Shown: positions 15,813 to 23,132 of the stretch, piece by piece
Layout of the letters: each line of letters opens with the position of its first letter
Numbering within the stretch: position 1 is the stretch's first letter
DNA from: Bin87 sp965204395
GTDB taxonomy: Bacteria > Chloroflexota > Dehalococcoidia > Lucifugimonadales > UBA3495
Assembly (NCBI GenBank): GCA_965204395.1
Contig: OZ241987.1
Location: 4,278,001 to 4,342,000 of the forward strand
Direction of reading: 5' to 3'
Length of the DNA: 64,000 nt
Notes under the pieces: model-generated
What the model was told of the DNA's origin: nothing
Database searches by the model: none
Seen by the model: only the letters and a program-made list of their open reading frames with translations
Translations under genes and position numbers: made by a program

Positions 15813-18023
15813 GTGTTAAGCATCTACAACACCCTGACGAAAACCGTCGAGGAGATCCGGCCCATCACGCCGGGCCGCGTCACCATGTACACCTGCGGGC
15901 CAACGGTGTACCGCTACGCCCACATCGGCAACCTGCGTACCTACCTGATGGCCGACTGGATCCGCCGAATCCTGGAGGCCGACGGCAACGAGGTGTACCA
16001 CATCAAAAACATCACCGACGTGGGGCACATGCGGCAGGAATTGGCCGAGGCCGGCGGCGACAAGATGATCATGGCCGCGTTGGCCGAAGGCAAGTCGCTC
16101 CAGGAGATTGGCGAATACTACGCCGAATGGTTCTGGAAGGACGAGGAGCGAACCAACATTAAATCGGCCCACGTGTTCCCCTGGGCGTCGCACCATATCC
16201 CAGAAATGTTGGAAATGGTGAACACGCTGATGGCCAAAGGCGGCGCATACGAGGCCGGCGGCAACATCTATTTTGACGTCAACAGTTATCCCGAATACGG
16301 TAAGCTGTCGCGCAATTTCGGCGGGGACCTCCTGGAGGGCGTTCGCGCTGAGGCAGACCCGCTGAAACGCGACCCGCGTGACTTCACCTTGTGGAAAGCT
16401 GCCGAGCCCGGGCGAGACGTGAAGTGGGACAGCCCCTGGGGCGAGGGATTCCCCGGCTGGCATATCGAGTGTTCAGCCATGGCCCACAAATACCTCGGCG
16501 AGCATTTCGATATACATACGGGCGGCGTGGACAACGTGTTCCCCCACCACGAGGATGAAATCGCCCAGAGCGAAGGGACCTTCGGCCGTCAGCACGTCAA
16601 CTACTGGGTGCATGGACAGCACCTGTTGGCAGACGGGGCCAAGATGGCCAAGTCGGCGGGGAACGTTTTTCTCATTGAGGATTTGACCACGCGGGGGTTT
16701 GATCCGCTGGCATTCCGGTATTTGTGCATGACGGTTCGCTACCGCCACCGGATGAACTTCACGTTCACCTCCCTGAGGGCGGCGGAAAAAGCGTTGACCG
16801 GCCTCCGCAACCGGCTGTGGGTGTGGCGCAACGCGGCCGGCGACGCATCGGCTCAGCACGTCCTCAGCAGCGACGGGGAAGCTTGGAGCCGGCGATTCTG
16901 GGACGCCGTGCACACGGACTTGGACCTGCCCAGCGCGCTGGCCATCACCTGGGCCATGACCCGATCGGAACTGGCACCGGCGGACAAGGTGGTCCTGCTC
17001 CTTGATTTTGACCGGGTCTTTGGTCTGGATCTGGATAAAGTCCCGATGCGATACGAGATCGGTCCGGCGCAGAACGACGCCATATCCAGGCGAGCCACCT
17101 TGCGCGAGCAGTCTGCGTATTCTGACGCCGACGCCATGAGGGACGAGTGCATCGCCAACGGGCTTGTGGTTGAGGATACTGTATCCGCGACCAGGGTGAG
17201 GCCGCAAACTCAACTGGAGCTTCAATCGGCGCGGTGGCCGACCGTGTCGGCATCGCGGGAAGTCCCTTCGCTATTGGATCAGCCGGACCTATACGACTAC
17301 ACCTTCCTGTTGAACGCGTACGACTACGTTGACGACGTGCGGCGTTGCGTTGAAGCGGTGTTGGATCACACCAAGGGCGCGTCGGTTGAAATGGTCGTGG
17401 TGGATAACGGATCCACCGACGGGACTGCCGAATACCTCGAGCAAGCGCAGTCGGAACACACAAATCTTAGGGTTGTACACTGCGACCATGTCGTGGGCGA
17501 CGCCGCAGGCAAAAATATCGGCCTCAAACAAGCCCGTGGCAAGTACATCATCCTGATTGACGCGTCCACCGAAGTGGTGGGGGACGTCCTTTCCCCGGTG
17601 GCGGAGCACTTGTCGGATACCACTATCGGGGTATTTGGGCCGTTCGGACTCACCACCGACGACATGCAACACTTCCACGAGGAGGTCGATCGGGGAGAGG
17701 CCGACGCGATGCAGGCCTACTGCATGGCTTTCCGGCGGGCCGACCTGACATCGGTGGGACTGATGCACGAATCGTTCCGGTTCTACCGGAACCTGGACAT
17801 CGACTACTGCTTCCAGTTCAAGAACGCCGGCTACCGCGTGGTGTGCGACAGCAGCCTGCCGCTGGTGCGCCACGAGCACCGTCAATGGGAAGAACTGGAG
17901 GAAAACCAGCGCGACGAGTTGAGCCGCAAGAATTTCGGCCGCTTCCTCAGGCGGTGGGGCAACCGTCCGGATTTGCTGATCAACCCCGCGGCCCGGGGAT
18001 TTGACACGGGGTTCAGGCACTGA
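15813..18023 (+). CDS. cysS: Cysteinyl-tRNA synthetase fused to a family 2 glycosyltransferase
   Basis: 736 residues. Residues 1 to about 465 are a complete CysRS: the class I signature Y-A-H-I-G-N (37-40), zinc ligands Cys28, Cys220, His245 and Glu247 region (H-H-E-D-E), K-M-A-K-S (277-281), and the C-terminal helix A-D-A-M-R-D-E-C-I-A-N-G followed by the E-D-T strand that normally ends the protein. After a short linker, residues about 493-690 form a GT-A domain: V-V-V-D-N-G-S-T-D-G-T (residues 528-538), G-K-N-I-G-L and L-I-D-A-S in the DXD position. The single frame runs through both parts. GGAGG lies 7 bases before GTG 15813; the frame opens at 15771 but lacks such a site. It should charge tRNA-Cys; the sugar-transfer role is unknown. 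Confidence 0.88.
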   Translation: MLSIYNTLTKTVEEIRPITPGRVTMYTCGPTVYRYAHIGNLRTYLMADWIRRILEADGNEVYHIKNITDVGHMRQELAEAGGDKMIMAALAEGKSLQEIGEYYAEWFWKDEERTNIKSAHVFPWASHHIPEMLEMVNTLMAKGGAYEAGGNIYFDVNSYPEYGKLSRNFGGDLLEGVRAEADPLKRDPRDFTLWKAAEPGRDVKWDSPWGEGFPGWHIECSAMAHKYLGEHFDIHTGGVDNVFPHHEDEIAQSEGTFGRQHVNYWVHGQHLLADGAKMAKSAGNVFLIEDLTTRGFDPLAFRYLCMTVRYRHRMNFTFTSLRAAEKALTGLRNRLWVWRNAAGDASAQHVLSSDGEAWSRRFWDAVHTDLDLPSALAITWAMTRSELAPADKVVLLLDFDRVFGLDLDKVPMRYEIGPAQNDAISRRATLREQSAYSDADAMRDECIANGLVVEDTVSATRVRPQTQLELQSARWPTVSASREVPSLLDQPDLYDYTFLLNAYDYVDDVRRCVEAVLDHTKGASVEMVVVDNGSTDGTAEYLEQAQSEHTNLRVVHCDHVVGDAAGKNIGLKQARGKYIILIDASTEVVGDVLSPVAEHLSDTTIGVFGPFGLTTDDMQHFHEEVDRGEADAMQAYCMAFRRADLTSVGLMHESFRFYRNLDIDYCFQFKNAGYRVVCDSSLPLVRHEHRQWEELEENQRDELSRKNFGRFLRRWGNRPDLLINPAARGFDTGFRH

Positions 18024-18048
18024 GCGTCTCTGAGACTCTACATGAAAC

Positions 18049-18071
18049 GGGGCGGATCCTGGATCCGCCCC
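18049..18071. terminator. Hairpin between convergent genes
   Basis: GGGGCGGATCC, one base, GGATCCGCCCC; perfect 11-bp stem between the CysRS fusion (+) and the SDR (-). AATTAAT follows on the + strand. Confidence 0.7.
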
Positions 18072-18095
18072 AATTAATCGTTGCGCTTGTCGAGG

Positions 18096-18974
18096 TCAGT
18101 CACTGCGGCCAAACCAGTCGGGATGGACGGCTTGCAGGCCGAGTTGCGGCCACGCCGCCGGAGCGCCGCATTTCTCCAATCGCTCGGACAACGGCAGCGA
18201 TTCGTCCCAGTAGTAGGCGATGATCCGGCGGCCGTTCCAATCGCTGGCGTCGTCGGACGCGATCCAGACCACGGGGGCCTGCATCACTTCAGGTTGAATC
18301 AGGGCATCCGCGCTGGCTCCCTCCGGGGGCAGCACCATGTTGGTGGCAGTTGCGCCGCCGGGGGTGAGCACGTTGGCGGTCACACCAGTGCCTTCCAGGT
18401 CCTGGGCCATGATCGCAACCAGCGCCTCGTGGCCGGCCTTGGACGGGCCGTAAGGCGCGCCGCCCTTGCGCCACATCGTGTCCATGCTGGTGGTCACACC
18501 GATGATGCGGCCGAATCCCTGCTCCATCATGTGGCCGGCTACGGCGTTGGACACAAGGAAAGGTCCGCTGAGGTTTACTGAAATCACCCTGAGCCAGGCG
18601 TCAGGAACGATGTCAAAAAAACCGGTGCGACTGCCCGACGTGCTGCCGCCGAACCCGGCGGTGCGTGGGTTGATGCCGGCGTTGTTGACCAGGATGTGCA
18701 AGCCGCCCATTTCGGCTATGGTACGGCTCACCGCATTTTGCACGGACTCCGGGTCGGTAACGTCGGCGATGATGGGCAGGACGGCGTCGTCTCCGCCCAG
18801 TTCGCGCATGTCGTTGGCGGTCTGGTCCAGCCAGTCTTCGTTGATATCCAGCATGGCGACTCGGGCGCCGGCGCGAACCAGGCCGGTGGTTACGGAACGG
18901 CCCATCCCGATGGGGCTGGCTGCGCCGGTCACGATGGCAACTCGGCCCTCAAGTGTGTTTGATGGCATGGTCAT
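18096..18974 (-). CDS. Short-chain dehydrogenase/reductase (SDR)
   Basis: 292 residues. Motifs are the cofactor loop T-G-A-A-S-P-I-G-M-G, N-N-A-G in strand 4, and the active-site Y-G-P-S-K. An Asp at the end of strand 2 (A-M-L-D-I-N) favours NAD over NADP. The ATG at 18974 was chosen because AAGAGGTG lies just upstream; the frame opens further up at 19106, but that extension resembles no SDR. The C-terminal tail is longer than in classical SDRs and ends with a Trp/Pro-rich segment. The substrate is unknown. It is convergent with the CysRS fusion and has no co-directional neighbour within 200 bases. Confidence 0.85.
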   Translation of the reverse strand: MTMPSNTLEGRVAIVTGAASPIGMGRSVTTGLVRAGARVAMLDINEDWLDQTANDMRELGGDDAVLPIIADVTDPESVQNAVSRTIAEMGGLHILVNNAGINPRTAGFGGSTSGSRTGFFDIVPDAWLRVISVNLSGPFLVSNAVAGHMMEQGFGRIIGVTTSMDTMWRKGGAPYGPSKAGHEALVAIMAQDLEGTGVTANVLTPGGATATNMVLPPEGASADALIQPEVMQAPVVWIASDDASDWNGRRIIAYYWDESLPLSERLEKCGAPAAWPQLGLQAVHPDWFGRSD

Positions 18975-19202
18975 GTTAATCACCTCTTGTTTGGCGCGCT
19001 CGCATACGTGTGGCGAGGCGGTAAGATCATATCGTGTCGTGGGGCGCCACGCTACGCCGATTGTCGCCGCCTTGCCAACCAGTCGCGGCGATCCGTTTCG
19101 GGGCAACGAGCCAACGTCGGGCGAATTGGTCGGCGTGGCAGCAGAAGCTTCGCCGAGGCCAGGGCATTTCGATTATCGGTGTAAAACGGGTTGAGGGCAT
19201 GG

Positions 19203-19536
19203 CTAACGGGCGGGCGCGGGAAGGTCCCAGCGGAGGAATTTGTGGTAGCGGTCGCCGTCAATCCAGGGAAGGAGGTTGATGACGATGTCTTCAGGGTGAG
19301 GGACGTCCCCTTGGCGTCGGGCACTGTCCAGGCAGTGGCGGAGGTTACCGAAGGTGGGGAGGCGGCAGCCGGCTTTGACGAAGCGCTCGATGACGTCGGC
19401 GGGTTCGGGGGGGTTGATCGGGATCCCAGTGGTCAGCGACGGCTTCGGCGATGCGTCGGAGCTTGATGATGGTGAGTTCGAGGGCGAACCTGCGCTTGAG
19501 GGCGTTGATGCGGCGGCGGATTTGGGAAAGGGTCAT
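19203..19536 (-). pseudogene. Small hypothetical gene, broken by a one-base frameshift in a seven-base homopolymer
   Basis: Reading the minus strand from ATG 19536 gives M-T-L-S-Q-I-R-R-R-I-N-A-L-K-R-R then a helical segment to D-P-D-Q-P-P. Past the run of seven C (seven G at 19407-19413 on +) the original frame becomes Arg-rich nonsense, while the next frame continues smoothly as E-P-A-D-V-I-E-R-F-V-K through L-R-H-C-L-D-S-A-R-R and W-I-D-G-D-R-Y-H-K-F to a stop at 19203-19205. With one base fewer the gene would code for 110 residues. The frame change could be genuine decay, phase variation or a sequencing error. The family is not recognised. Confidence 0.6.
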
Positions 19537-20123
19537 GGGATTACCTCGGCGGGGAGGGTATTTTCATGGATGGACAGGATGGACAGGATTATGGATTGGG
19601 ATTGGACGACGGGGATTTTTTGGGAAATCCCGCTCATTTCCGCTCATTTCTGTTCATTTGAGTAGGACGTTGGGGTGGGACTTGGGGGTGAATGGGGGCG
19701 GTTTGAGCGGTTTTGGGGGCGATATTGGTGGTTTTGGTGGGCCGGTGAGAGGATTTGGGGCAGGGCCGTTGGGGAGTTCGGTGTTCGGATGTGGGCGTTG
19801 TGATGGCTCGGGGGGATGGCGGCGGGACGGATTTGGGGTATCAGTTCTTATGGTAAAGATGCGTGAAGGGTGGAGGAAAGGGGGAAGTGTCACTGGCGGG
19901 GGAAAGGGCAGCGAGGGGGGATTTCCTGGAGAAGCGAACGGCCTTACCCGAGCGCAAGGCCTTTTGATTATTGCAACTGGAAGCAATGAACAACGCCAAA
20001 ACTTTTTCTGGATCACCGTCCGCTCGTCCTTCGACAGGCTCCCGCCGTGGGCGGACGTTCTGCAGGATGAGCGGACTACCCATCTGCCGAGCAATAATCG
20101 GAAGGCCCTGCGCCGAGCCGGTA
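19537..20123. other. Gene-poor, G-rich repeat region
   Basis: No convincing gene. About 19566-19595 has short tandem GGATGGACA-type units; 19680-19830 is strongly G-rich on the + strand (many runs of three or more G). The long open frames here are Gly-rich on + and Pro-rich on -, as expected from base skew rather than coding. A dispersed repeat copy lies at 20024-20074. Confidence 0.6.
20024..20074. repeat. Dispersed repeat, copy 1 (CGTCCTTCGACAGGCT type)
   Basis: CGTCCTTCGACAGGCT followed by CAGGATGAGCGGA about 25 bases on. Related copies lie at 44725-44810 and 52339-52361, all in intergenic DNA. Confidence 0.6.
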
Positions 20124-20293
20124 ACAGTTCAGACTTGAGGGGTCTTGCATAAGCCCCAACCGTCATACCGGCGTGGGCCGGTATCAAGAAACCGGCCAAC
20201 CGGCCAACGTGAGTGGGCAAAGATGTTGTGGATTCCGGATCAAGTCCGGAATGACGAGTTGGCCGCAGAAATGGCCCAGCAAGTCTGAACAGC
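20124..20293. repeat. MITE-like repeat with inverted ends, family A copy 1
   Basis: GTTCAGACTTG (20127-20137) and CAAGTCTGAAC (20280-20290) form an 11-bp perfect inverted repeat bounding about 165 bp. Inside are two perfect palindromes: ATACCGGC/GCCGGTAT (20165-20184) and ATTCCGGA/TCCGGAAT (20232-20252), plus a CCGGCCAACGTGAGT word. The same ends and the same internal word recur around the insertion sequence at 61.7-63.4 kb. No coding capacity. Confidence 0.6.
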
Positions 20294-20305
20294 TACCGGA
20301 GCGGG

Positions 20306-20540
20306 CAGGGCAATCGCGTCTTAATGAGCGACAGCGCCGCCATTGGAATTGGCAGTAACGGACGGTGAATTCACAGGGATAAACAGGATGAACGGGATGG
20401 ACAGGATATTTTGATTTGGGAGTTTTGGGGTTATGGGCTGGTTTCGGGGACTTTGAGGCAACGAGCTGTGTGGTCATTATCACCAAACGGAATGTAATTC
20501 AGGCACCGGCATCGTTTGCTTTGAAGACGCGATTGCCCTG
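20306..20540. mobile_element. MITE-like element with 17-bp perfect terminal inverted repeats (family B)
   Basis: CAGGGCAATCGCGTCTT at 20306-20322 is exactly the reverse complement of 20524-20540. The 235-bp unit has no gene and includes an ACAGGATG-rich stretch (20371-20412). The 10-mer CCGGAGCGGG abuts the left end (20296-20305) and lies two bases beyond the right end (20543-20552), as a target-site duplication would. This makes it a non-autonomous transposon candidate; the source transposase is not in the window. Confidence 0.6.
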
Positions 20541-20619
20541 TGCCGGAGCGGGGTATTCTTAACATAAGCGGATAATAGATTTACGATAGGGTTCCAGTCT
20601 GATTTGAGAGGGTGCTGTC

Positions 20620-20904
20620 ATGTCCCGTCCGCGCACGTATCGCCACGATGTTCGTTGTCCTGATTGCGGAGCCAACTGGATGCGCAAGGACGGCTTTACC
20701 AACGGCAAGCAGGCTTACCGCTGTGGCGAATGTAACCGTCGTTACGTGCCGGAGGGAGCCTACCGCCGTCCCGGGCCAGCAGTGAAAGCGCGGGGCATCG
20801 CCATGTACACCGAGGGGAGTTCGCTGAGCGCCATCGGGCGGGTGCTGGGATACAGTCCGGCGGCGGTGCAGGGGTGGGTCAAAAAAGGGGGCGCCAGGCC
20901 CTGA
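20620..20904 (+). CDS. insA: IS1-family InsA (zinc-finger/helix-turn-helix DNA-binding protein)
   Basis: 94 residues. An N-terminal zinc finger (C-P-D-C-G, then Y-R-C-G-E-C-N) precedes a helix-turn-helix region (G-R-V-L-G-Y-S-P-A-A-V-Q-G-W). In IS1 elements this protein alone binds the inverted repeats and represses transposition, while its N-terminal part is also the start of the frameshifted transposase. Translation stops at TGA 20902-20904, shortly after the A6G run at 20881-20887. Confidence 0.85.
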   Translation: MSRPRTYRHDVRCPDCGANWMRKDGFTNGKQAYRCGECNRRYVPEGAYRRPGPAVKARGIAMYTEGSSLSAIGRVLGYSPAAVQGWVKKGGARP

Positions 20905-21371
20905 CCGCCTTGGGGGAATGGAGTGAGCGCCGTAATGCAGGTCTGGTGGGTCGTCAGCGGGCGGCGGTGGTGTCCTGTGATGAGATGTGGACTTACCTGG
21001 GGGCGCGGCGTGGGGACCAGCGGGAGGAGCGGTGGATTTGGACCGCGGTAGTGGCGGAAGCTGACGGGAACCGCTGGGTGGACTTCGAGGTGGGTGACCG
21101 TAGTGAAGGACCCTTCTTGCGGTTGTACGCCCGACTGCCGGAAGCGGAATTGTATTGCAGCGATGCGTATGCGGTGTACCTGGGGTGGTTTCCTCCGGAC
21201 CGCCATGTGGTGGGCAAAGGCGGGGCGGTGAACTGGAACGAAGGATTGCATTCAGTATGGCGAGGGAAGTTGAACCGGCTGATACGGCGAACCAAGGGGT
21301 ACACCAAAAGCATCGAGATGCTGGTGTACTCTCTGGCCCTGGTTTGCTGGCGACGGAAGATGCAAATCTAA
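20620..21371 (+). CDS. insB: IS1-family InsAB' transposase, made by -1 frameshift at an A6G run
   Basis: The second frame opens at 20874 and runs to 21371. A -1 slip on AAAAAAG (20881-20887) in the zero frame joins ...W-V-K-K to G-R-Q-A-L-T-A-L-G, giving one protein of about 250 residues, close to IS1 transposase length (232). The InsB part has the DDE nuclease features of IS1: S-C-D-E-M-W-T-Y, Y-C-S-D-A-Y (second Asp) and a C-terminal block N-W-N-E-G-L-H-S-V-W-R-G-K-L-N-R-L-I-R-R-T-K. The usual IS1 slip site is A6C; here the seventh base is G. The frameshift is inferred from the sequence, not shown. Confidence 0.75.
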
Positions 21372-21409
21372 TTTCCGCTTACGTTAAGAATACCCGGAGC
21401 GGGCCACAG

Positions 21410-21438
21410 TTGCGCGTTGCGGTTCGCGCACATATAAT
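21410..21438 (+). promoter_or_regulatory. Promoter of the PHP-domain gene
   Basis: TTGCGC (21410-21415), a 17-base spacer, TATAAT (21433-21438). The -35 begins only 7 bases after the right-hand target repeat of the IS1 element, so the insertion removed or separated any upstream control DNA but left the core promoter whole. Confidence 0.65.
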
Positions 21439-21480
21439 CGGCTGTTGGCGGCGAGAATGACCGCCCGCTGGAGGCTCTCC

Positions 21481-22146
21481 TTGACCACTTACCTTGACCT
21501 GCATTGTCATTCAGTAGCATCGGACGATTCCCGTGCGACGGTGGAGCAGTACCTGAAGTTCGTCAACGTGCTGCGAAAGCGTGGCTTTACCATCGACGGA
21601 ATCGTACTTACTGAACACCGAAAGTTTGACTACGACGTGGATTATTCCCAGTTGGCCTCCGAGTACGGTGTTATGGTGCTAAAGGGCGCGGAGCTCGACA
21701 CCTGCTTCGGGCACATGCTGGTGTACAACATCACGCGCGGGCTCGCCAAAGACGTTGATTTCGGCGACGTGAAAATGGACGGTCGCGAGTTGATCAAGGC
21801 CGCCCGGCACCACGGCGGTTTCGTGGTACCCGCGCATCCAGGTAGGTTCGGCATCGGTCTGGTCGAGTACATGGAACAGGGCGAAGCGTTTGACGACGTC
21901 ACGATGGTCGAACTGATAAACGCCGGCAGCAAGCCCGAGGAGAACGAACGGGCCGAAGCCCTGTGTAACAGCATGGGTTACAGGGGCATCGCCGGCAGCG
22001 ACGCTCACCTGGCCAGCCACATTGGCCGGGCGGTAACCGAGTTCAAAGCCAACATCCGGTCAGAACCCGAACTCGTCGACGCGTTATTGTCCGGCGAATT
22101 CCGCCCCATGTATATCGCAGAAACCGCCGCCACGCCAGTAGGCTGA
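21481..22146 (+). CDS. PHP-domain metal-dependent hydrolase
   Basis: 221 residues. The PHP motifs are in order: H-C-H-S near the N-terminus, T-E-H, a Glu in K-G-A-E-L-D, V-P-A-H-P-G-R, and the closing S-D-A-H. These bind a di- or trinuclear metal centre in phosphoesterases such as histidinol phosphatase, YciV-type nucleases and polymerase PHP domains. The ligand set is complete. The TTG at 21481 was chosen because GGAGG lies 6 bases before it and it places the HxH motif close to the N-terminus; an ATG at 21457 is the alternative. The substrate is unknown. Two hot-dog genes follow on the same strand. Confidence 0.8.
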   Translation: MTTYLDLHCHSVASDDSRATVEQYLKFVNVLRKRGFTIDGIVLTEHRKFDYDVDYSQLASEYGVMVLKGAELDTCFGHMLVYNITRGLAKDVDFGDVKMDGRELIKAARHHGGFVVPAHPGRFGIGLVEYMEQGEAFDDVTMVELINAGSKPEENERAEALCNSMGYRGIAGSDAHLASHIGRAVTEFKANIRSEPELVDALLSGEFRPMYIAETAATPVG

Positions 22147-22159
22147 GAGGAGTCCCCCG

Positions 22160-22612
22160 ATGCCAACCCAAATAGATTACGAATACGACCACTCGCTCTA
22201 TTGTGTGGAGCACGAGTCCGGCCCGTTCCAAGTGACCAAGGAAATCATCGACGTTTACGCTCGCAGCATCGGTGAGGACAACCCGATCTACGTCGATCCA
22301 TCGGCAGCCCAAGCCGCGGGATACGGTAACCAGGTTGCGCCGCCCACCCTGTGCGCGCTGTTCGAACGGGGCGAACTGCCCGACATCAAGTTGCAGTTCG
22401 GTCGCCGCCAATTCCACGGCGGGCAGCGGGTGGAGCCACGAGCGCCAATTGTAGCGGGAGACACGCTCTCGGCGTCATCCCACCTCAAGGACGTGTACAC
22501 CAAGACCGGGCGAACCGGAACGATGGTCCACGTGGTGTGGGAAACCACGTTCCGCAATCAGGATGGCATCGTCGTGGCTGACGTCCAACGTTCCCAAGTA
22601 GTGCGGGAGTGA
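22160..22612 (+). CDS. MaoC-type hydratase, N-terminal (FAS1-like) half
   Basis: 150 residues. G-P-F-x-V-T-K-E-x-I-x-x-Y-A-x-S-I-G-x-x-N-P-I-Y is the characteristic opening of the FAS1-like dehydratase half of MaoC proteins, followed by A-P-P-T-L and the H-G-G-Q-R-V-E-P-R-A-P-I-V-A-G-D-T-L strand pair. With the next gene it probably makes a heteromeric enoyl-CoA (or 3-hydroxyacyl-CoA) hydratase, a common two-gene arrangement in actinobacteria and Chloroflexota. Its stop overlaps the next start by one base (TGATG). The catalytic dyad would normally be on the partner. Confidence 0.78.
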   Translation: MPTQIDYEYDHSLYCVEHESGPFQVTKEIIDVYARSIGEDNPIYVDPSAAQAAGYGNQVAPPTLCALFERGELPDIKLQFGRRQFHGGQRVEPRAPIVAGDTLSASSHLKDVYTKTGRTGTMVHVVWETTFRNQDGIVVADVQRSQVVRE

Positions 22613-23061
22613 TGATCAAGATGACCCAATCCGCCAAGCTTTATTTCGAAGACGTTGAACTGGGCGACGAGATTGGCCCGGTTATCCTGTACGTCGCCGA
22701 CGATCAGGTGGTGAACTTCTGCTCGCTGTGGGGCAATCCCGCGCCCAACCGGTTCACCGACCAAGAACAGGCGGAAAAGATTGGCCTTTCCGAGCCGATC
22801 GTGCCTGGCATTATGTCAATGGCCTTGGTGTCCCGGGTGCTCACGGATTGGGCCGGCGCTGAGACGGTGGAGGACCTGGACCTGGTGTTCCGCGGCACGA
22901 TCCCCCACAACCAGCCTCTGCACGTGGGTTTCATGATCAGCGACACTGACCAGGACGAATCCGGCAACCACATTCAGTGCGACATCACCATGACCGGCCC
23001 GGTGCCGGACCGCCCGTACATTATCGGGACAGCCAGGATCAACCTGCCGTCCCGTTCATGA
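22612..23061 (+). CDS. MaoC-type hydratase partner subunit
   Basis: 149 residues starting at the ATG that overlaps the previous stop (TGATG); an ATG at 22621 is also possible. The layout F-E-D-V-E-L-G-D-E-I-G, then a helix and P-I-V-P-G-I-M-S-M-A-L-V-S, fits the C-terminal MaoC half, in which the G-I-L-x-M-A-like helix sits on the acyl chain. The usual D-x(4)-H dyad of R-hydratases is altered: the expected Asp segment reads W-G-N-P-A-P-N-R-F, with Asn and no His at the expected distance. It may therefore be an inactive partner or act on another substrate. Confidence 0.7.
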   Translation: MIKMTQSAKLYFEDVELGDEIGPVILYVADDQVVNFCSLWGNPAPNRFTDQEQAEKIGLSEPIVPGIMSMALVSRVLTDWAGAETVEDLDLVFRGTIPHNQPLHVGFMISDTDQDESGNHIQCDITMTGPVPDRPYIIGTARINLPSRS

Positions 23062-23132
23062 CGGGAAGCGACCGGTTGATTACCTGCCGATAAGGCTGCT
23101 GAGGGACAAGACCAACCGGTCGGACCAATACG

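Larger units (their letters stand above)
20553..21393 (+). mobile_element. IS1-family insertion sequence, 841 bp
   Basis: The termini are inverted: 20553-20581 against the reverse complement of 21365-21393 match at 26 of 29 positions (GTATTCTTAAC at each tip). A perfect 10-bp direct repeat CCGGAGCGGG flanks it (20543-20552 and 21394-21403), which is close to the 8-9 bp typical of IS1. It carries the InsA and InsB frames with a shift signal between them. The perfect repeat and intact frames point to a recent, possibly active insertion. Its left repeat is also the right-hand repeat of the adjacent MITE-like element. Confidence 0.88.

Noticed and set aside
19451..20152. 233-codon + strand open frame, Gly-rich
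   Set aside because: Same base-skew effect; overlaps the frameshifted small gene and a dispersed repeat.
19654..20220. 188-codon minus-strand open frame, Pro-rich
   Set aside because: Composition (long runs of Pro and Lys) follows from the G-rich + strand; no motif, no start signal, and it crosses repeats.
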